A DNA stretch of 64,000 nucleotides from Amycolatopsis thermophila (GTDB lineage Bacteria > Actinomycetota > Actinomycetes > Mycobacteriales > Pseudonocardiaceae). Shown here in pieces: positions 18,163 through 27,738 of this stretch. Location: assembly GCF_030814215.1 (NCBI RefSeq), contig NZ_JAUSUT010000001.1, positions 6,634,001-6,698,000 on the forward strand, written 5' to 3'. The position numbers and the translations under genes are program-made. Below the pieces are notes generated by a model. It was not told the origin of the DNA. It was given only the letters and a program-made list of their open reading frames with translations, and did not search any database. How positions within the stretch are numbered: the stretch's first letter is position 1; every line of letters begins with the position of its first letter.

Positions 18163-19880
18163 GTGCTTCCTTTCCTGTCCCGGCCGAGGAAGAGCCCCTC
18201 CCGGTCGTGGTCGCGCAGCTCGGCGACGTCCTCGGCGGTCACCGGCCGCAGCTCGCGGACGTCCTCGGCCACCTTCAGGTCCCAGCCGCAGCGAGCGCGC
18301 ACCGCGGCGATCCGCTCGGCGAGCGCCTCCGGCCCGGGGGCGACGTGGGTGAGGACCAGGTCGCCGTCGCGCATGGTCAGCGTGCCGGCGTCGGTGACGA
18401 CGGCGCGGACGCGCGCGCCGGGGCTGGTGACGTAGTCGCACTGCTCGATGAACCGGCGGGGACTCAGCGTGCCGACGACCAGGGTTTCGTCGGCGTTGGT
18501 GACGACGTCGTTCGCGCCGCCGGACCCGACGAGGTGGGGGCCGCCGGCGATCTTGGTGGTGTTGATGTTGCCGTGGCGGTCGATCTCGGCCGCGCCGACG
18601 CACGCGATCGAGCGGGTGCGCGGCCCGTTGACCAGGGTGCCCAGCACCTGCTCGGTGTCCAGCAGCATCGAGGCGGTCGGGAAGTTGGCGAAGCTGAAGA
18701 TGAACGGGTCGCCGGGGGTGGGGGTGTAGTCCCACAGCCCCAGTTCGGCGGCCAGCGCGACCTCGTGACCGGCGGCTTTCGACCGCGCGACGCCGACCCA
18801 CGCGGCGAGGTTGGCCAGCCCGGCACCGGCCAGCACGGCGTCCGCGCCGGTGGCCGCGATGCGCTCGCCCAGCAGGTCGGCGAGCCAGACCGCCGCGCGC
18901 TCGGCGGGGGTCGGCGGTCCGCCGTGGCCGTCGCCGCGCGGTACCAGCGACGGCCCGCCGGCCGCGCGCACCAGCTCCGCCAGCCGGTCGCCGCCGAGTT
19001 TCGCGAGGTAGGCCTCGTGATCGGCGGGTTCGAGGATCCACTCGCGGATCCAGTCGTCGAACCGCTCGGAGCGGGTGGCGGTGCGCACGTCGATCCAGAA
19101 GGGGACGTCCTCGGCGTAACCCCGCACCGGCAGCGCGGCACCCGCCGGACCGGCGAACACGCCGCCGGGGTGGGCACCGAACGGCGCCTCCACGACGGCG
19201 AGCACCCGGTGGGCGGGGATCCGCACCAGCGGCGACCAGGCACGCAGATCGTCGACCACCTTCTCCACGGTGGCGAGCACCCCGCGCCGGGCGGCGAACG
19301 CACCGATCGAGCCTTCGAACATCGGCGGGGCGATCGCCAGGTTGCCCCGCCGGTCGGCCACCGCGGCGTGCACCACCGCGATGTCGGGGGCCAGGGGCGC
19401 GACCAGGCCGACCCGGCCGAACCGGGTGTCCACTTCGTCGTAGGCGTCGTTGGCGGCCATCGACGAGCCGCGCACCGAACCGGTCACCACCGCGGGCACC
19501 CCGGTGGCGGCCGCGCGCAGCCGCTGGATGAAGCTCAGGAACGACCAGTTCTCCACCTGCACCGCGCCGCTGCCGTAGGCCTGCTGGAAGACCGGGTTGG
19601 GCGTGAACACGGGGAACGAGTCTCCCGAGTAGACGGTGACGACCCGCTCCAGGCAGCCCGCGCGGAACAGCACAGCCCCGAGCGAGGACAGGCTCGCCAT
19701 GATCAGGGTGAAGGCCGGCGGCCTGCCCCAGTGCTGCCGCGCGATCTCCCGGACCAGGGCGCTCCACCGGGAGTGGCCCATCATCACGTGGATCGCGTCG
19801 CCCGGCCGGACGTGGCGGGCCACCGCCTCGTCCAGCCGGCAGAAGTCGGTCGCCAAGCCGGCACCCCCGTTCCTCGCCAC
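18159..19880 (-). CDS. Class I CoA-transferase, fused alpha and beta subunits
   Basis: Family I CoA-transferase, 573 residues, moving CoA from a donor acyl-CoA to a carboxylic acid. The N-terminal half matches an alpha subunit ([18 protein letters not shown], later [12 protein letters not shown]) and the C-terminal half a beta subunit with the likely active Glu in [11 protein letters not shown], followed by [15 protein letters not shown] and GSGGANDV. Fusion saves a subunit compared with two-gene systems. The GTG at 19880 is chosen because it precedes the conserved N-terminus; the ribosome site is weak. First gene of the operon running to 14953, close behind an AT-rich operator. Confidence 0.85.
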   Translation of the reverse strand: MARNGGAGLATDFCRLDEAVARHVRPGDAIHVMMGHSRWSALVREIARQHWGRPPAFTLIMASLSSLGAVLFRAGCLERVVTVYSGDSFPVFTPNPVFQQAYGSGAVQVENWSFLSFIQRLRAAATGVPAVVTGSVRGSSMAANDAYDEVDTRFGRVGLVAPLAPDIAVVHAAVADRRGNLAIAPPMFEGSIGAFAARRGVLATVEKVVDDLRAWSPLVRIPAHRVLAVVEAPFGAHPGGVFAGPAGAALPVRGYAEDVPFWIDVRTATRSERFDDWIREWILEPADHEAYLAKLGGDRLAELVRAAGGPSLVPRGDGHGGPPTPAERAAVWLADLLGERIAATGADAVLAGAGLANLAAWVGVARSKAAGHEVALAAELGLWDYTPTPGDPFIFSFANFPTASMLLDTEQVLGTLVNGPRTRSIACVGAAEIDRHGNINTTKIAGGPHLVGSGGANDVVTNADETLVVGTLSPRRFIEQCDYVTSPGARVRAVVTDAGTLTMRDGDLVLTHVAPGPEALAERIAAVRARCGWDLKVAEDVRELRPVTAEDVAELRDHDREGLFLGRDRKGST

Positions 19881-19895
19881 GTTCGCCGCCTGACC

Positions 19896-19911
19896 ATATA
19901 ATATATTTTAC
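19896..19911 (-). promoter_or_regulatory. Class A AT-rich operator-like element before the CoA-transferase operon
   Basis: Read toward the gene: GTAAAATATATTATAT, ending 15 bp before the GTG start at 19880. The very short distance means the transcript leader is short or absent. TAAAAT inside the element could serve as the -10 box. Confidence 0.55.
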
Positions 19912-19943
19912 GATTAGACGAGTGCGCTGGACCACACCCGAGC

Positions 19944-20639
19944 TCACCCGGCCGCGTCGTCCCAGAACCCGCGCTCCTCGAGCAGCGCCACCGCGCGGTT
20001 CCCGCCGCGCAGGAAGTGGTCCTCGGTGAGCTTGCGGGCCACGTCGCCGGCCCCCGCCCGCAGCGCGTCGATGATCTCCCGGTGGTCGGCGTGCGCCGCG
20101 GCCGACCACTGGGCGTGCGATTCGTAGAACCCGTGCGGGATCGCGCTGCCCAGCACCTTCAGCTCCGAGACGAGCCGGCGCGAGCGCGAGGCCCGGTTGA
20201 TCACCCGGTGGAACTCGAAGTTGAGCACGTCCAGCCGCTCGCTCGACACCTCCGTCTCCATCCGCGCGGCGATCTCGTCGAGCGCCTCCAGGCTGGCCGG
20301 AGACATCCGCGCGGCCGCCCGCTCGGCCGCCAGGCCGGAGATCACGCCGAGCATCCAGTACTGGTCGCGGACGTCCTCCCGGGACAGCCTGGCGACGAAC
20401 GCCCCGCGGCGTGGCACGACCTCGATGATCCCCTCGACCTCGAGCGCGATCAGCGCCTCCCGGACCGGGAGCTTGCTGATCCCGAGCCGCTCCGCCACCG
20501 CGTCCTGGTCGATCCGGACCCCCGGGCGCAGCACCCCGGCGAAGACCTGCCGCCGGATCTCCTGGGCGGCGGCTTCCTTGAGGCTGGCCGGGAGAGCCAC
20601 CCGCCGCGACCTCGGGAAGACCGAGTTGTCCAGTACCAT
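19944..20639 (-). CDS. GntR-family transcription regulator, FCD (FadR) subfamily
   Basis: DNA-binding regulator, 231 residues. Winged helix at about 20-85 ([19 protein letters not shown], then VVPRRGAF) and an all-helical FCD ligand domain at about 90-225. The FCD metal site seems altered: the usual Asp four residues before the first His is Asn140 (NFEFH, His144), while the later His residues (ADHREI, EDHFLRG) remain. The ATG at 20639 follows GGGCGG and is preferred over an in-frame GTG at 20675 lying at the operator. Divergent from acyl-CoA dehydrogenase genes with two AT-rich operators between them, it is the best candidate to bind these sites and regulate itself. Confidence 0.87.
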   Translation of the reverse strand: MVLDNSVFPRSRRVALPASLKEAAAQEIRRQVFAGVLRPGVRIDQDAVAERLGISKLPVREALIALEVEGIIEVVPRRGAFVARLSREDVRDQYWMLGVISGLAAERAAARMSPASLEALDEIAARMETEVSSERLDVLNFEFHRVINRASRSRRLVSELKVLGSAIPHGFYESHAQWSAAAHADHREIIDALRAGAGDVARKLTEDHFLRGGNRAVALLEERGFWDDAAG

Positions 20640-20677
20640 GTCCGCCCTGCCTTCCGTCGACCACCGCGGATACACAT

Positions 20678-20692
20678 CATAATATATTTTAC
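20678..20692 (-). promoter_or_regulatory. Class A AT-rich operator-like element before the GntR gene
   Basis: Toward the regulator it reads GTAAAATATATTATG. It lies about 40 bp before the GntR start and about 38 bp, centre to centre, from the next element at 20717, placing both within one divergent promoter region and suggesting autoregulation. Confidence 0.6.
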
Positions 20693-20716
20693 TTCAGCAG
20701 CAGCCGAGCGACGTGA

Positions 20717-20729
20717 TAAAATATTTTCC
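20717..20729 (+). promoter_or_regulatory. Class A AT-rich element ending at the start codon of an acyl-CoA dehydrogenase
   Basis: TAAAATATTTTCC, identical to the element of the ABC operon, ends directly before the ATG at 20730. TAAAAT (20717-20722) followed by 7 nt puts a transcription start at the A of the ATG, so a leaderless mRNA with operator over the -10 box is the simplest reading. No ribosome site is visible. Confidence 0.6.
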
Positions 20730-21902
20730 ATGAGCACTCCCCCGGCCGTGAGCCCCGAGGACTTCCGACCGATCCTGGAGCTGGTGCGCGACTTCGTCCG
20801 GACGAAGGTCGTGCCCCGCGAGCAGGAGATCGCCGACAGCGATGCGATACCGGACGACCTGCGCAAACAAGTCGCGGAAATGGGCCTGTTCGGCTACGCC
20901 ATCCCCCAGGAGTGGGGTGGCCTGGGCCTGGATCTGACCCAGGACGTGGAACTGGCCATGGAGTTCGGCTACACGTCGCTGTCGCTGCGGTCGATGTTCG
21001 GCACCAACAACGGCATCGCCGGGCAGGTGCTGGTGAACTTCGGCACCGAGGGGCAGAAGGCGGAGTGGCTGGAGCGCATCGCCTCCGGCGAGGTGGTGGC
21101 CTCCTTCGCCCTGACCGAGCCGGGCGCCGGGTCCAACCCGGCCGGCCTGCGCACCCGGGCCGTCCGCGACGGGGACGACTGGGTCATCGACGGGCAGAAG
21201 CGCTTCATCACCAACGCCCCCATCGCCGACCTGTTCGTCGTGTTCGCCCGCACCCGTCCGGCCGACGAGACGGGGCCCGGCATCGCCGTGTTCCTGGTGC
21301 CGGCCGGCACGCCGGGGGTCGAGGTCGGCGTCAAGGACCGCAAGATGGGCCAGGAGGGCGCCTGGACGGCGGACGTCGTGTTCTCCGGCGTCCGGGTGCC
21401 CGGTTCGGCCCTCGTGGGCGGGGACGAAGCGGCCGGCTACCGGGCGGCGATGACCTCGCTGGCGCGGGGACGCGTGCACATCGCCGCGCTGGCCGTCGGC
21501 ACCGCCCAGCGCGCCCTGGACGAATCCGTCGCCTACGCCGCCTCGGCCACCCAGGGCGGCACCCCGATCGGTGACTTCCAGCTGGTCCAGGCGATGATCG
21601 CGGACCAGCAGACCGGCGTGATGGCCGGCCGCGCCCTGGTGCGGGACACCGCGCGGCGTTACGTCTCCGGCGAGGACCGCCGCATCGGCCCCTCCGCGGC
21701 GAAGCTGTACTGCACCGAGATGGCGGGCAGGGTGGCCGACCTGGCGGTGCAGATCCACGGCGGCACCGGGTACATGCGCGAGGTACCGGTGGAGCGCATC
21801 TACCGCGACGTGCGTCTGCTGCGCCTCTACGAAGGCACCAGCGAGATCCAGCGCCTCATCATCGGCGGCGCCCTCATCCGCAACGAAAGGACGGGACGAT
21901 GA
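20730..21902 (+). CDS. Acyl-CoA dehydrogenase
   Basis: FAD-dependent acyl-CoA dehydrogenase, 390 residues, introducing an alpha-beta double bond into an acyl-CoA. FAD segments SFALTEPGAGSNPAG and RFITNAPIAD are present and the catalytic base is Glu368 in YEGTSEIQ, the normal position. The frame is open far upstream, but family similarity begins only at the ATG at 20730, directly after the AT-rich element. First of a four-gene plus-strand operon; its stop overlaps the next ATG. Confidence 0.9.
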   Translation: MSTPPAVSPEDFRPILELVRDFVRTKVVPREQEIADSDAIPDDLRKQVAEMGLFGYAIPQEWGGLGLDLTQDVELAMEFGYTSLSLRSMFGTNNGIAGQVLVNFGTEGQKAEWLERIASGEVVASFALTEPGAGSNPAGLRTRAVRDGDDWVIDGQKRFITNAPIADLFVVFARTRPADETGPGIAVFLVPAGTPGVEVGVKDRKMGQEGAWTADVVFSGVRVPGSALVGGDEAAGYRAAMTSLARGRVHIAALAVGTAQRALDESVAYAASATQGGTPIGDFQLVQAMIADQQTGVMAGRALVRDTARRYVSGEDRRIGPSAAKLYCTEMAGRVADLAVQIHGGTGYMREVPVERIYRDVRLLRLYEGTSEIQRLIIGGALIRNERTGR

Positions 21903-23047
21903 AGCTCAACGAGGACGAGGAGCAGATGGTCGCTCTCGTCTCGGAGTTCGTCGACGAGCGGGTGCGCCCGCGGGTGCGCGAGTTCGAGGAGGACGACATC
22001 TACCCCGGCGAGTTCATCGACGAGATGAAGAAGCTGGGGTTCTTCGGGCTCCTGGCGCCCGCCGAGTACGGCGGCGTGGACGTCAGCACCGCCTGTTTCG
22101 CGCGCGTGACCGAGGAGCTGGCCCGCGGCTGGATGAGCCTGGCCGGCGCCATCGGCGGGCACTCCGTCATCACCTACCTGATCAAGACGTTCGGCACCCC
22201 GGAGCAGCGCGAGAAGTACCTGCCGAAGATGGCCGAGGGGACCATCCGCGCGACGATGGCGCTCACCGAACCCGGCGGCGGCAGCGACCTGCAGGCGATG
22301 CGCACCCACGCCGTTGCGGTCGACGGCGGGTGGTCGATCACCGGGTCGAAGACCTGGATCTCCAACGCCGCCCACTCCGGGCTGATCGGCCTGCTGTGCA
22401 TCACCGATCGCGAGGCGAAACCGGCCCACCGCGGGATGAGCGTGCTGCTGGTCGAGCCGGGCGAGGGCCTGACCATCTCGAAGAAGCTGCCCAAGCTCGG
22501 CTACCGCGGCGTGGAGGCGTGCGAGCTGGTGTTCGACGGCCGCACGGTGCCGGAGGAAGCGGTCCTGGGCGGCACCCCGCACCAGGGCTGGGCGCAGATG
22601 ATGCGCGGCCTGGAGGTCGGCCGCATCCAGGTCGCCGCGCGCGCCCTCGGCGTGGGACAGGCGGCACTCGACGCCGCCGTGCGCTACGCCCAGGAGCGGG
22701 AGTCCTTCGGCAAGCCGATCTGGAAGCACCAGTCCGTGGGCAACCTGCTCGCCGACATGGCCACCCGCATGCGCGCGGCCCGGCTGCTGACCCTGGACGC
22801 CGCGGAGCGGCTCGACGCCGGCGAGCGGGCCGACATGGAGGCCGGCATGGCGAAGCTGTTCGCCTCGGAAGCGGCCATGCAGGTCGCGCTCGACGCCATC
22901 CGCGTGCACGGCGGCTACGGCTATTCCAAGGAGTACGACGTCGAACGCTACTTCCGCGACGCTCCGCTGATGATCGTCGGCGAGGGCACCAACGAGATCC
23001 AGCGCAACGTCATCGCCGCCCAGCTCATCGCCCGCAACCGGATCTGA
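21899..23047 (+). CDS. Acyl-CoA dehydrogenase, paralogue of the gene at 55136-56287
   Basis: Second acyl-CoA dehydrogenase of the operon, 382 residues. TMALTEPGGGSDLQAM and TWISNAAHSG are FAD and substrate segments; the base is Glu362 in GEGTNEIQ. It differs clearly from the preceding gene, but long stretches closely match the 55136-56287 protein (EELARGWMSLAGA, GYGYS, VERYFRDAPLMIVGEGTNEIQ), so those two are paralogues. Starts with ATGA overlap. Pairs of acyl-CoA dehydrogenases in actinobacteria can form heterotetramers, but here both carry the base, so two separate enzymes are likelier. Confidence 0.9.
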   Translation: MKLNEDEEQMVALVSEFVDERVRPRVREFEEDDIYPGEFIDEMKKLGFFGLLAPAEYGGVDVSTACFARVTEELARGWMSLAGAIGGHSVITYLIKTFGTPEQREKYLPKMAEGTIRATMALTEPGGGSDLQAMRTHAVAVDGGWSITGSKTWISNAAHSGLIGLLCITDREAKPAHRGMSVLLVEPGEGLTISKKLPKLGYRGVEACELVFDGRTVPEEAVLGGTPHQGWAQMMRGLEVGRIQVAARALGVGQAALDAAVRYAQERESFGKPIWKHQSVGNLLADMATRMRAARLLTLDAAERLDAGERADMEAGMAKLFASEAAMQVALDAIRVHGGYGYSKEYDVERYFRDAPLMIVGEGTNEIQRNVIAAQLIARNRI

Positions 23048-23056
23048 GGGAGAGAC

Positions 23057-23797
23057 ATGTCCTTGCTGACCGACCGGACCGCCGTCGTCACCGGCGCCGC
23101 CCAGGGCATCGGGTTCGCCATCGCCGAGCTGTTCGCCGCCCACGGGGCCCGCGTGGTGATCGGCGACCTCGACGGCGACGCGGCCGTCCTCGCCGCCAAG
23201 CGCATCGGGGGCCCGGACGTCGCGCGCGGCGTCCGTTGCGACGTGACCGTGGCCGACGACGTGGACGCGCTGCTGGCGGCCGCGGAGGCGGCGTTCGGGC
23301 CCGTCGACGTCATGGTCAACAACGCCGGCATCACCCGCGACGCGACGATGCGGACCATGACCGAGGAGCAGTTCGACCAGGTGATCAACGTGCACCTCAA
23401 GGGCAGCTGGAACGGCACCCGCAAGGCCGCCGCGATCATGCGGGAACGCAAGCGCGGCGCGATCGTCAACATCTCGTCCCTGTCCGGCAAGGTCGGGATG
23501 GCCGGCCAGACCAACTACTCGGCGGCCAAGGCCGGGATCGTCGGCCTGACCAAGGCCGCGGCCAAGGAGCTCGCCCACCACGGGGTCCGGGTCAACGCGA
23601 TCCAGCCCGGCCTGATCCGCACCGCGATGACCGAGGCCATGCCGCAGAAGGTGTGGGACCAGAAGATGGCCGAGATCCCGATGCGGCGCGCCGGCGAGGT
23701 GTCCGAAGTGGCCTCCGTCGCCCTGTTCCTCGCCAGCGACCTGTCGTCCTACATGACCGGCACGGTGCTGGAAGTGACCGGCGGACGGTTCATGTGA
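23057..23797 (+). CDS. SDR, 3-hydroxyacyl-CoA dehydrogenase/FabG-like
   Basis: Classical SDR, 246 residues: [13 protein letters not shown] near the N-terminus, [15 protein letters not shown]...YSAAKAG and EVTGGRFM at the end. The FabG-like NAGITRD motif and the location between acyl-CoA dehydrogenase and MaoC hydratase genes suggest oxidation of an (R)-3-hydroxyacyl-CoA, completing dehydrogenation, hydration and oxidation within one operon. AGGGAGAG precedes the ATG at 23057. Confidence 0.88.
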   Translation: MSLLTDRTAVVTGAAQGIGFAIAELFAAHGARVVIGDLDGDAAVLAAKRIGGPDVARGVRCDVTVADDVDALLAAAEAAFGPVDVMVNNAGITRDATMRTMTEEQFDQVINVHLKGSWNGTRKAAAIMRERKRGAIVNISSLSGKVGMAGQTNYSAAKAGIVGLTKAAAKELAHHGVRVNAIQPGLIRTAMTEAMPQKVWDQKMAEIPMRRAGEVSEVASVALFLASDLSSYMTGTVLEVTGGRFM

Positions 23798-24246
23798 CGC
23801 GCGCGTTCGCCGGGATCGACGAGGTGAAGGCCGCGCTCGGCGAGGAGCTCGGCCCCAGCGAGCCGCTGGAGATCGGCCAGGACCGGATCGGCGCGTTCGC
23901 CGACGCCACCGGCGACCACCAGTGGATCCACGTCGATCCCGAGCGTGCCGCGAACGGCCCCTTCGGCACCACCATCGCGCACGGGTTCCTCACGCTGTCG
24001 CTGCTCCCGTGGTTCGGGCAGCGGCTGTTCCGGCTGGACTTCGGCACCACGCGGATCAACTACGGCCTGAAGAAGGTCCGGTTCCCCGCGCCGGTGCCGG
24101 TGGGGTCGCGCCTGACCGCGACGGCGACGTTCACCGACGTCCGCGAGGGCCCGGCCGGTGCCACCCTCACGGTGCGGTACGCAGTCACCGCCGAGGGCGC
24201 GGCCAAGCCGGCGTGCGTGGCCGAAATGCTCCTGCTGGTCGCCTGA
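23794..24246 (+). CDS. MaoC-family enoyl-CoA hydratase
   Basis: Hot-dog fold hydratase, 150 residues, of the (R)-specific enoyl-CoA hydratase group. The catalytic Asp/His segment appears as [18 protein letters not shown], followed by [12 protein letters not shown], which are the family hallmarks. The GTG at 23794 overlaps the SDR stop (GTGA). Last gene of the operon; a hairpin terminator follows. It would hydrate the enoyl-CoA made by the upstream dehydrogenases for oxidation by the SDR. Confidence 0.88.
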   Translation: MTRAFAGIDEVKAALGEELGPSEPLEIGQDRIGAFADATGDHQWIHVDPERAANGPFGTTIAHGFLTLSLLPWFGQRLFRLDFGTTRINYGLKKVRFPAPVPVGSRLTATATFTDVREGPAGATLTVRYAVTAEGAAKPACVAEMLLLVA

Positions 24247-24252
24247 ACACGC

Positions 24253-24289
24253 GAACGGGCCGGGACGCGCGAGGTGTCCCGGCCCGTTC
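24253..24289. terminator. Hairpin terminator between convergent operons
   Basis: A 14-bp perfect inverted repeat (24253-24266 with 24276-24289, 9-nt loop) lies between the convergent stops at 24246 and 24300 and can serve both strands. Confidence 0.8.
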
Positions 24290-24299
24290 TGCCGCGCCG

Positions 24300-25418
24300 T
24301 CAGTCGTGCCGGATGACGCCCCGGATGTTCTTGCCCTCGTGCATGTCCCGGTAGCCCTGGGTCACCTCGTCGAGGGTGTAGGTCCGGGTCACCAGCTCGT
24401 CCAGCTTGAGCGCGCCGTCCCGGTACAGCTGCAGCTGGCGCCGGATGTCCCAGGTCGGGTTCGAGTGGCCGAACAGCGTGCCCTGCAGGCGTTTCTGCGA
24501 CAGGGCGAGATCGCCGAGCGCCACCTGCGCGCCGACCTCGGCCAGCGGGGCCATCGCGGTCACCACGCACGTGCCGTCCTTGCGGATCGCAGCGAGCCCC
24601 TGCCCCACGTGCTCGGCGGTGAGCACGCCCACGGTGAGGATCGCCGAATCGGCGCCCTGCCCGTTGGTGAACTGGCGGGCCAGCTCGGCCGCCTCGTCCA
24701 TCGTCTCCACCGCGTGGGTGGCGCCGAAGGTCGGCGCGCTCTCCCGCTTGAAGGGGACCGGGTCCACGGCGATGATCGTCGTCGCGCCCGCGTGCGCCGC
24801 GCCCTGCAGGGCGTTGACGCCGATGCCGCCGGCGCCCATCACGATCACCGTGTCGCCCGGCTGCACGGCTGCGGCGTTGACCGCCGACCCCCACCCGGTC
24901 CCGACGCCGCAGCCGACCAGGCAGGCCTTGTCGAGCGGGATGTCGTCGTCGATCTTGACCACCGAGTCCAGCGACACCGTGGTCGTGGAGACGAACGTGG
25001 AGATGCCGCACATCTGCCCCACCGGCGTGCCGTCCGCGGTGTGCAGCCGGTAGGTGCCGTCCGTCCAGCGCGGGCCGGCGAGGATTCCCGCCCCCAGGTC
25101 GCACAGGGCCTGCCGCCCCGAGGCACAGAACCGGCAGTGCCCGCACACCGGCACCGCGAGGAAGACGACGTGGTCGCCCTCCTTGATCCCCTTGCGGTTC
25201 GGGTGCGCCTTGGTCACCACACCAGCGCCCTCGTGGCCGCCGGCGAACGGGTACGTGCCGACGGGGATGTCCCCCGTCGCGATGTGGTCGTCGGAGTGGC
25301 ACAGCCCGGACGCCACCACCTTCACCTGGACCTCGTCCGGCTGCGGGTCGTCCAGTTCGAGGTCGACGACCTCGTACTCGCCCGGCGCCTCGCGCACGAT
25401 CGCCCCACGGGTCAGCAC
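24300..25418 (-). CDS. NDMA-dependent-type zinc alcohol dehydrogenase
   Basis: MDR alcohol dehydrogenase, 372 residues, strongly resembling the actinobacterial NDMA-dependent alcohol dehydrogenase group that holds its nicotinamide cofactor tightly and relies on another redox partner. Catalytic zinc ligands in GLCHSDDH and GHEGAG, structural zinc loop CGHCRFCASGRQALC, Rossmann motif VMGAGGIGVNALQGA. The GTG at 25418 has AAGGAG upstream. Last gene of the 29651-24300 operon, 24 nt after the thiolase. No mycofactocin genes are seen in this window. Confidence 0.87.
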   Translation of the reverse strand: MLTRGAIVREAPGEYEVVDLELDDPQPDEVQVKVVASGLCHSDDHIATGDIPVGTYPFAGGHEGAGVVTKAHPNRKGIKEGDHVVFLAVPVCGHCRFCASGRQALCDLGAGILAGPRWTDGTYRLHTADGTPVGQMCGISTFVSTTTVSLDSVVKIDDDIPLDKACLVGCGVGTGWGSAVNAAAVQPGDTVIVMGAGGIGVNALQGAAHAGATTIIAVDPVPFKRESAPTFGATHAVETMDEAAELARQFTNGQGADSAILTVGVLTAEHVGQGLAAIRKDGTCVVTAMAPLAEVGAQVALGDLALSQKRLQGTLFGHSNPTWDIRRQLQLYRDGALKLDELVTRTYTLDEVTQGYRDMHEGKNIRGVIRHD

Positions 25419-25442
25419 AGTATGGTCTCCTTCGGTCGTCGT

Positions 25443-26651
25443 TCAGGCGGCGACGAGCGTCGCCGCCAGGCCTTGCCCACCGCCGACGCACATCGTCGCC
25501 AGGCCGCGGCGGCCGCCGCGGCGGCGCAGCTCGTGCAGCAGCGTGGTGACCATGCGCATGCCGGTCGCGCCGATCGGGTGGCCGAGCGAGATGCCCGAGC
25601 CGTTGACGTTGAGCCGGTCGTGGTCGTGCCAGCCCCAGCCCTCCAGGACGGCCAGCACCTGCACCGCGAACGCCTCGTTGAGCTCCACCAGGTCCACGCC
25701 GTCGAGCAGGGCCGCGGTGCCGGTGCCGGTGCGCGCCGCCAGCTTGGCGACCGCGGGGACGGGCCCGATGCCCATCCGGGCGGGATCGCAGCCCGCCGCC
25801 GCCCACGCGTCCAGGTATCCCAGTGGTTCCAGGCCGAGCGCCTCCAGCCGGTCCTCGGCGACGACCAGGCACGCGGCGGCCGCGTCGTTCTGCTGGCTGG
25901 CGTTGCCCGCGGTGACGGTGCCGCCGGGGGTCACCGGGCGGAGCCGGGCCAGCGACTCCGGCGTGGCGTCGGGGCGCACGCCCTCGTCGGTGGTGACCAG
26001 CAGCGGGTCGCCCTTGCGCCGCGGCACCTCGACCGGCACCACCTCCGCGTCGAACCGGCCGTCCTTCCAGGCGGCCGCGGCGCGCTGATGGCTGCGGGCG
26101 GCGTAGGCGTCGGCCCGGTCCCGGTCGATGCCGTAGTCCGCGGCCAGGTTTTCGGCCGTCTCGATCATCCCGGAGATCCGGCCGAACCTCGCCTCCGGCT
26201 GCGACCGCTCCCGGCCCCGGTCGAGCCGGTCGTAGAGCTGCACCGTGCCCGCCCGGGCGCCCCACCGGGTCGCGGTCGAGTAGTACTCGATCCGGCTCAT
26301 CGACTCGACACCGCCGGCGAGGACCACGTCCGCCGCACGGGTCTGGACCATCATCGACGCCGTCACCAGCGCCTGCAGTCCCCCGCCGCAGCGGCGGTCG
26401 AGCTGCATGCCGGGCACGCCGATCGGCAGCCCGGCGTGCAGGGCCACCCAGCGGCCCACGCACGGCACCTCGGAATTGGCGTAGGACTGGGCGAAGACCA
26501 CGTCGTCGATCCGCTCCGGATCGACGCCCGAGGTGGCGACGACCTCGCGGACCACGGCGGCCGCGAGGTCTTCGACGGGCAGGTCGCGCAGCGCTCCGCC
26601 GAACGAGCCGACGGGGGTGCGCAGGGGGCTGACGATCGCGGCGCGTCGCAC
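25443..26651 (-). CDS. Thiolase (acetyl-CoA acyltransferase)
   Basis: Thiolase, 402 residues, cleaving a 3-ketoacyl-CoA with CoA. The nucleophile is in LDRRCGGGLQA, where Gly replaces the Ser of the usual CxSG; the His is in SLGHPIGATG and the second Cys in MCVGGGQG. NEAFAVQ is also present. The GTG at 26651 is preceded by GAGGAGA. Its presence in the cupin/PaaK operon supplies the last step of a beta-oxidation-like route. Confidence 0.9.
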   Translation of the reverse strand: MRRAAIVSPLRTPVGSFGGALRDLPVEDLAAAVVREVVATSGVDPERIDDVVFAQSYANSEVPCVGRWVALHAGLPIGVPGMQLDRRCGGGLQALVTASMMVQTRAADVVLAGGVESMSRIEYYSTATRWGARAGTVQLYDRLDRGRERSQPEARFGRISGMIETAENLAADYGIDRDRADAYAARSHQRAAAAWKDGRFDAEVVPVEVPRRKGDPLLVTTDEGVRPDATPESLARLRPVTPGGTVTAGNASQQNDAAAACLVVAEDRLEALGLEPLGYLDAWAAAGCDPARMGIGPVPAVAKLAARTGTGTAALLDGVDLVELNEAFAVQVLAVLEGWGWHDHDRLNVNGSGISLGHPIGATGMRMVTTLLHELRRRGGRRGLATMCVGGGQGLAATLVAA

Positions 26652-26692
26652 GGGTTCTCCTCGATGGTGTCCGGATGGGGTGGTGGGGCGGG

Positions 26693-27736
26693 TCAGATCT
26701 CGAAGACCGCCTTGCCGCCGGTCTGCTTGTCGAACTCCCGGTAGGCCCGCTCGGCGTCGGCGAGCTGCCACCGGTCGGTGAACAGCTTGTCCACCTCGAC
26801 GCCGTGCCGGGCGACGAACCGCGCGCAGTCCGCCTGCCCGGCGATGGAGAAGGTGTAGGAGCCGAGGATGGTCAGCTGCTTGCGGATGACCTCGGGGCTG
26901 ACGTTCAGCGTCACCTCACCGCCTTCCCCGACGAACGCGACCCGGCCCCACCGCGCGGCGGCGCGGACCGCGGCGGCGCGGGCCGCCGGCGCGCCCGAGC
27001 AGTCCAGTGCGCGGGTCACGCCCTTGCCGCCGGTGAGTTCGCGGATGGCCTCGACGGGGTCGCTCGCGCTGGAGTCGATGGCGTGGGCCGCGCCGAACTC
27101 CGTCGCCTTGGCCACCCGCTCCGCGGCGATGTCCACCGCGATCACCTCGGCCCCCATCGCGGCGGCCAGCTGCACCGCGGACTGCCCGACCGGGCCCTGG
27201 CCGAAGACCGCGATGGTGTCGCGCGCGGTGAGGTCCAGCCGGACCAGTGCGCCGAAGGCGGTGCCGGTCCCGCAGGAGATGGCGGCGCCGGCGGTGAAGC
27301 TCAGTTCGTCCGGGAGCGGGACGAGCGTGCGCGCCGGGACCTTCAGGTAGTCGGCGTGGCCGCCGTGCGCGGTCGCGCCGAAGATCGCCGCACCCCGCTC
27401 GCACATCTGCGTCCAGCCGGTGCGGCACAGGTCGCAGAAACCGCACCCGTCGTAGTGGAAGACCATGACCCGGTCGCCTTCGCGGAAGCGCGTGACGTCC
27501 GGGCCGGCCGCCGCGACGACCCCGCACGGCTCGTGGCCGGCGATGATCCGGGCCCCGTCGCCGGAGAGCCCGAACGCCGCGAGCGCCTCGCCCGCGGGCG
27601 CGCGGTAGAACCTGAGGTCGCTGCCGCACATCCCGGAGGCCTTCATCTCCAGGACGACCTCGCCGGGCCCAGGAACCGGGTCGTCGAACGAGGCGATCTC
27701 CAGCTCGCGTTCACCGTTGAACACCACTCCGCGCAT
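26693..27736 (-). CDS. Zinc-dependent medium-chain alcohol dehydrogenase
   Basis: MDR dehydrogenase, 347 residues. Catalytic zinc ligands in SGMCGSD and GHEPCG, structural zinc loop CGFCDLCRTGWTQMC, Rossmann motif FGQGPVGQSAVQ. The ATG at 27736 is 2 nt from the stop of the upstream ligase gene with GGAAGGA as ribosome site. It differs in sequence from both other zinc alcohol dehydrogenases in the window, so substrate range probably differs. Confidence 0.88.
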   Translation of the reverse strand: MRGVVFNGERELEIASFDDPVPGPGEVVLEMKASGMCGSDLRFYRAPAGEALAAFGLSGDGARIIAGHEPCGVVAAAGPDVTRFREGDRVMVFHYDGCGFCDLCRTGWTQMCERGAAIFGATAHGGHADYLKVPARTLVPLPDELSFTAGAAISCGTGTAFGALVRLDLTARDTIAVFGQGPVGQSAVQLAAAMGAEVIAVDIAAERVAKATEFGAAHAIDSSASDPVEAIRELTGGKGVTRALDCSGAPAARAAAVRAAARWGRVAFVGEGGEVTLNVSPEVIRKQLTILGSYTFSIAGQADCARFVARHGVEVDKLFTDRWQLADAERAYREFDKQTGGKAVFEI

Positions 27737-27738
27737 CT

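Noticed and set aside
21899..23047. Tandem acyl-CoA dehydrogenases at 20730 and 21899 as a heteromeric pair of steroid-degrading type
   Set aside because: In such pairs usually only one subunit keeps the catalytic base; here both do, and the proteins are of ordinary length.
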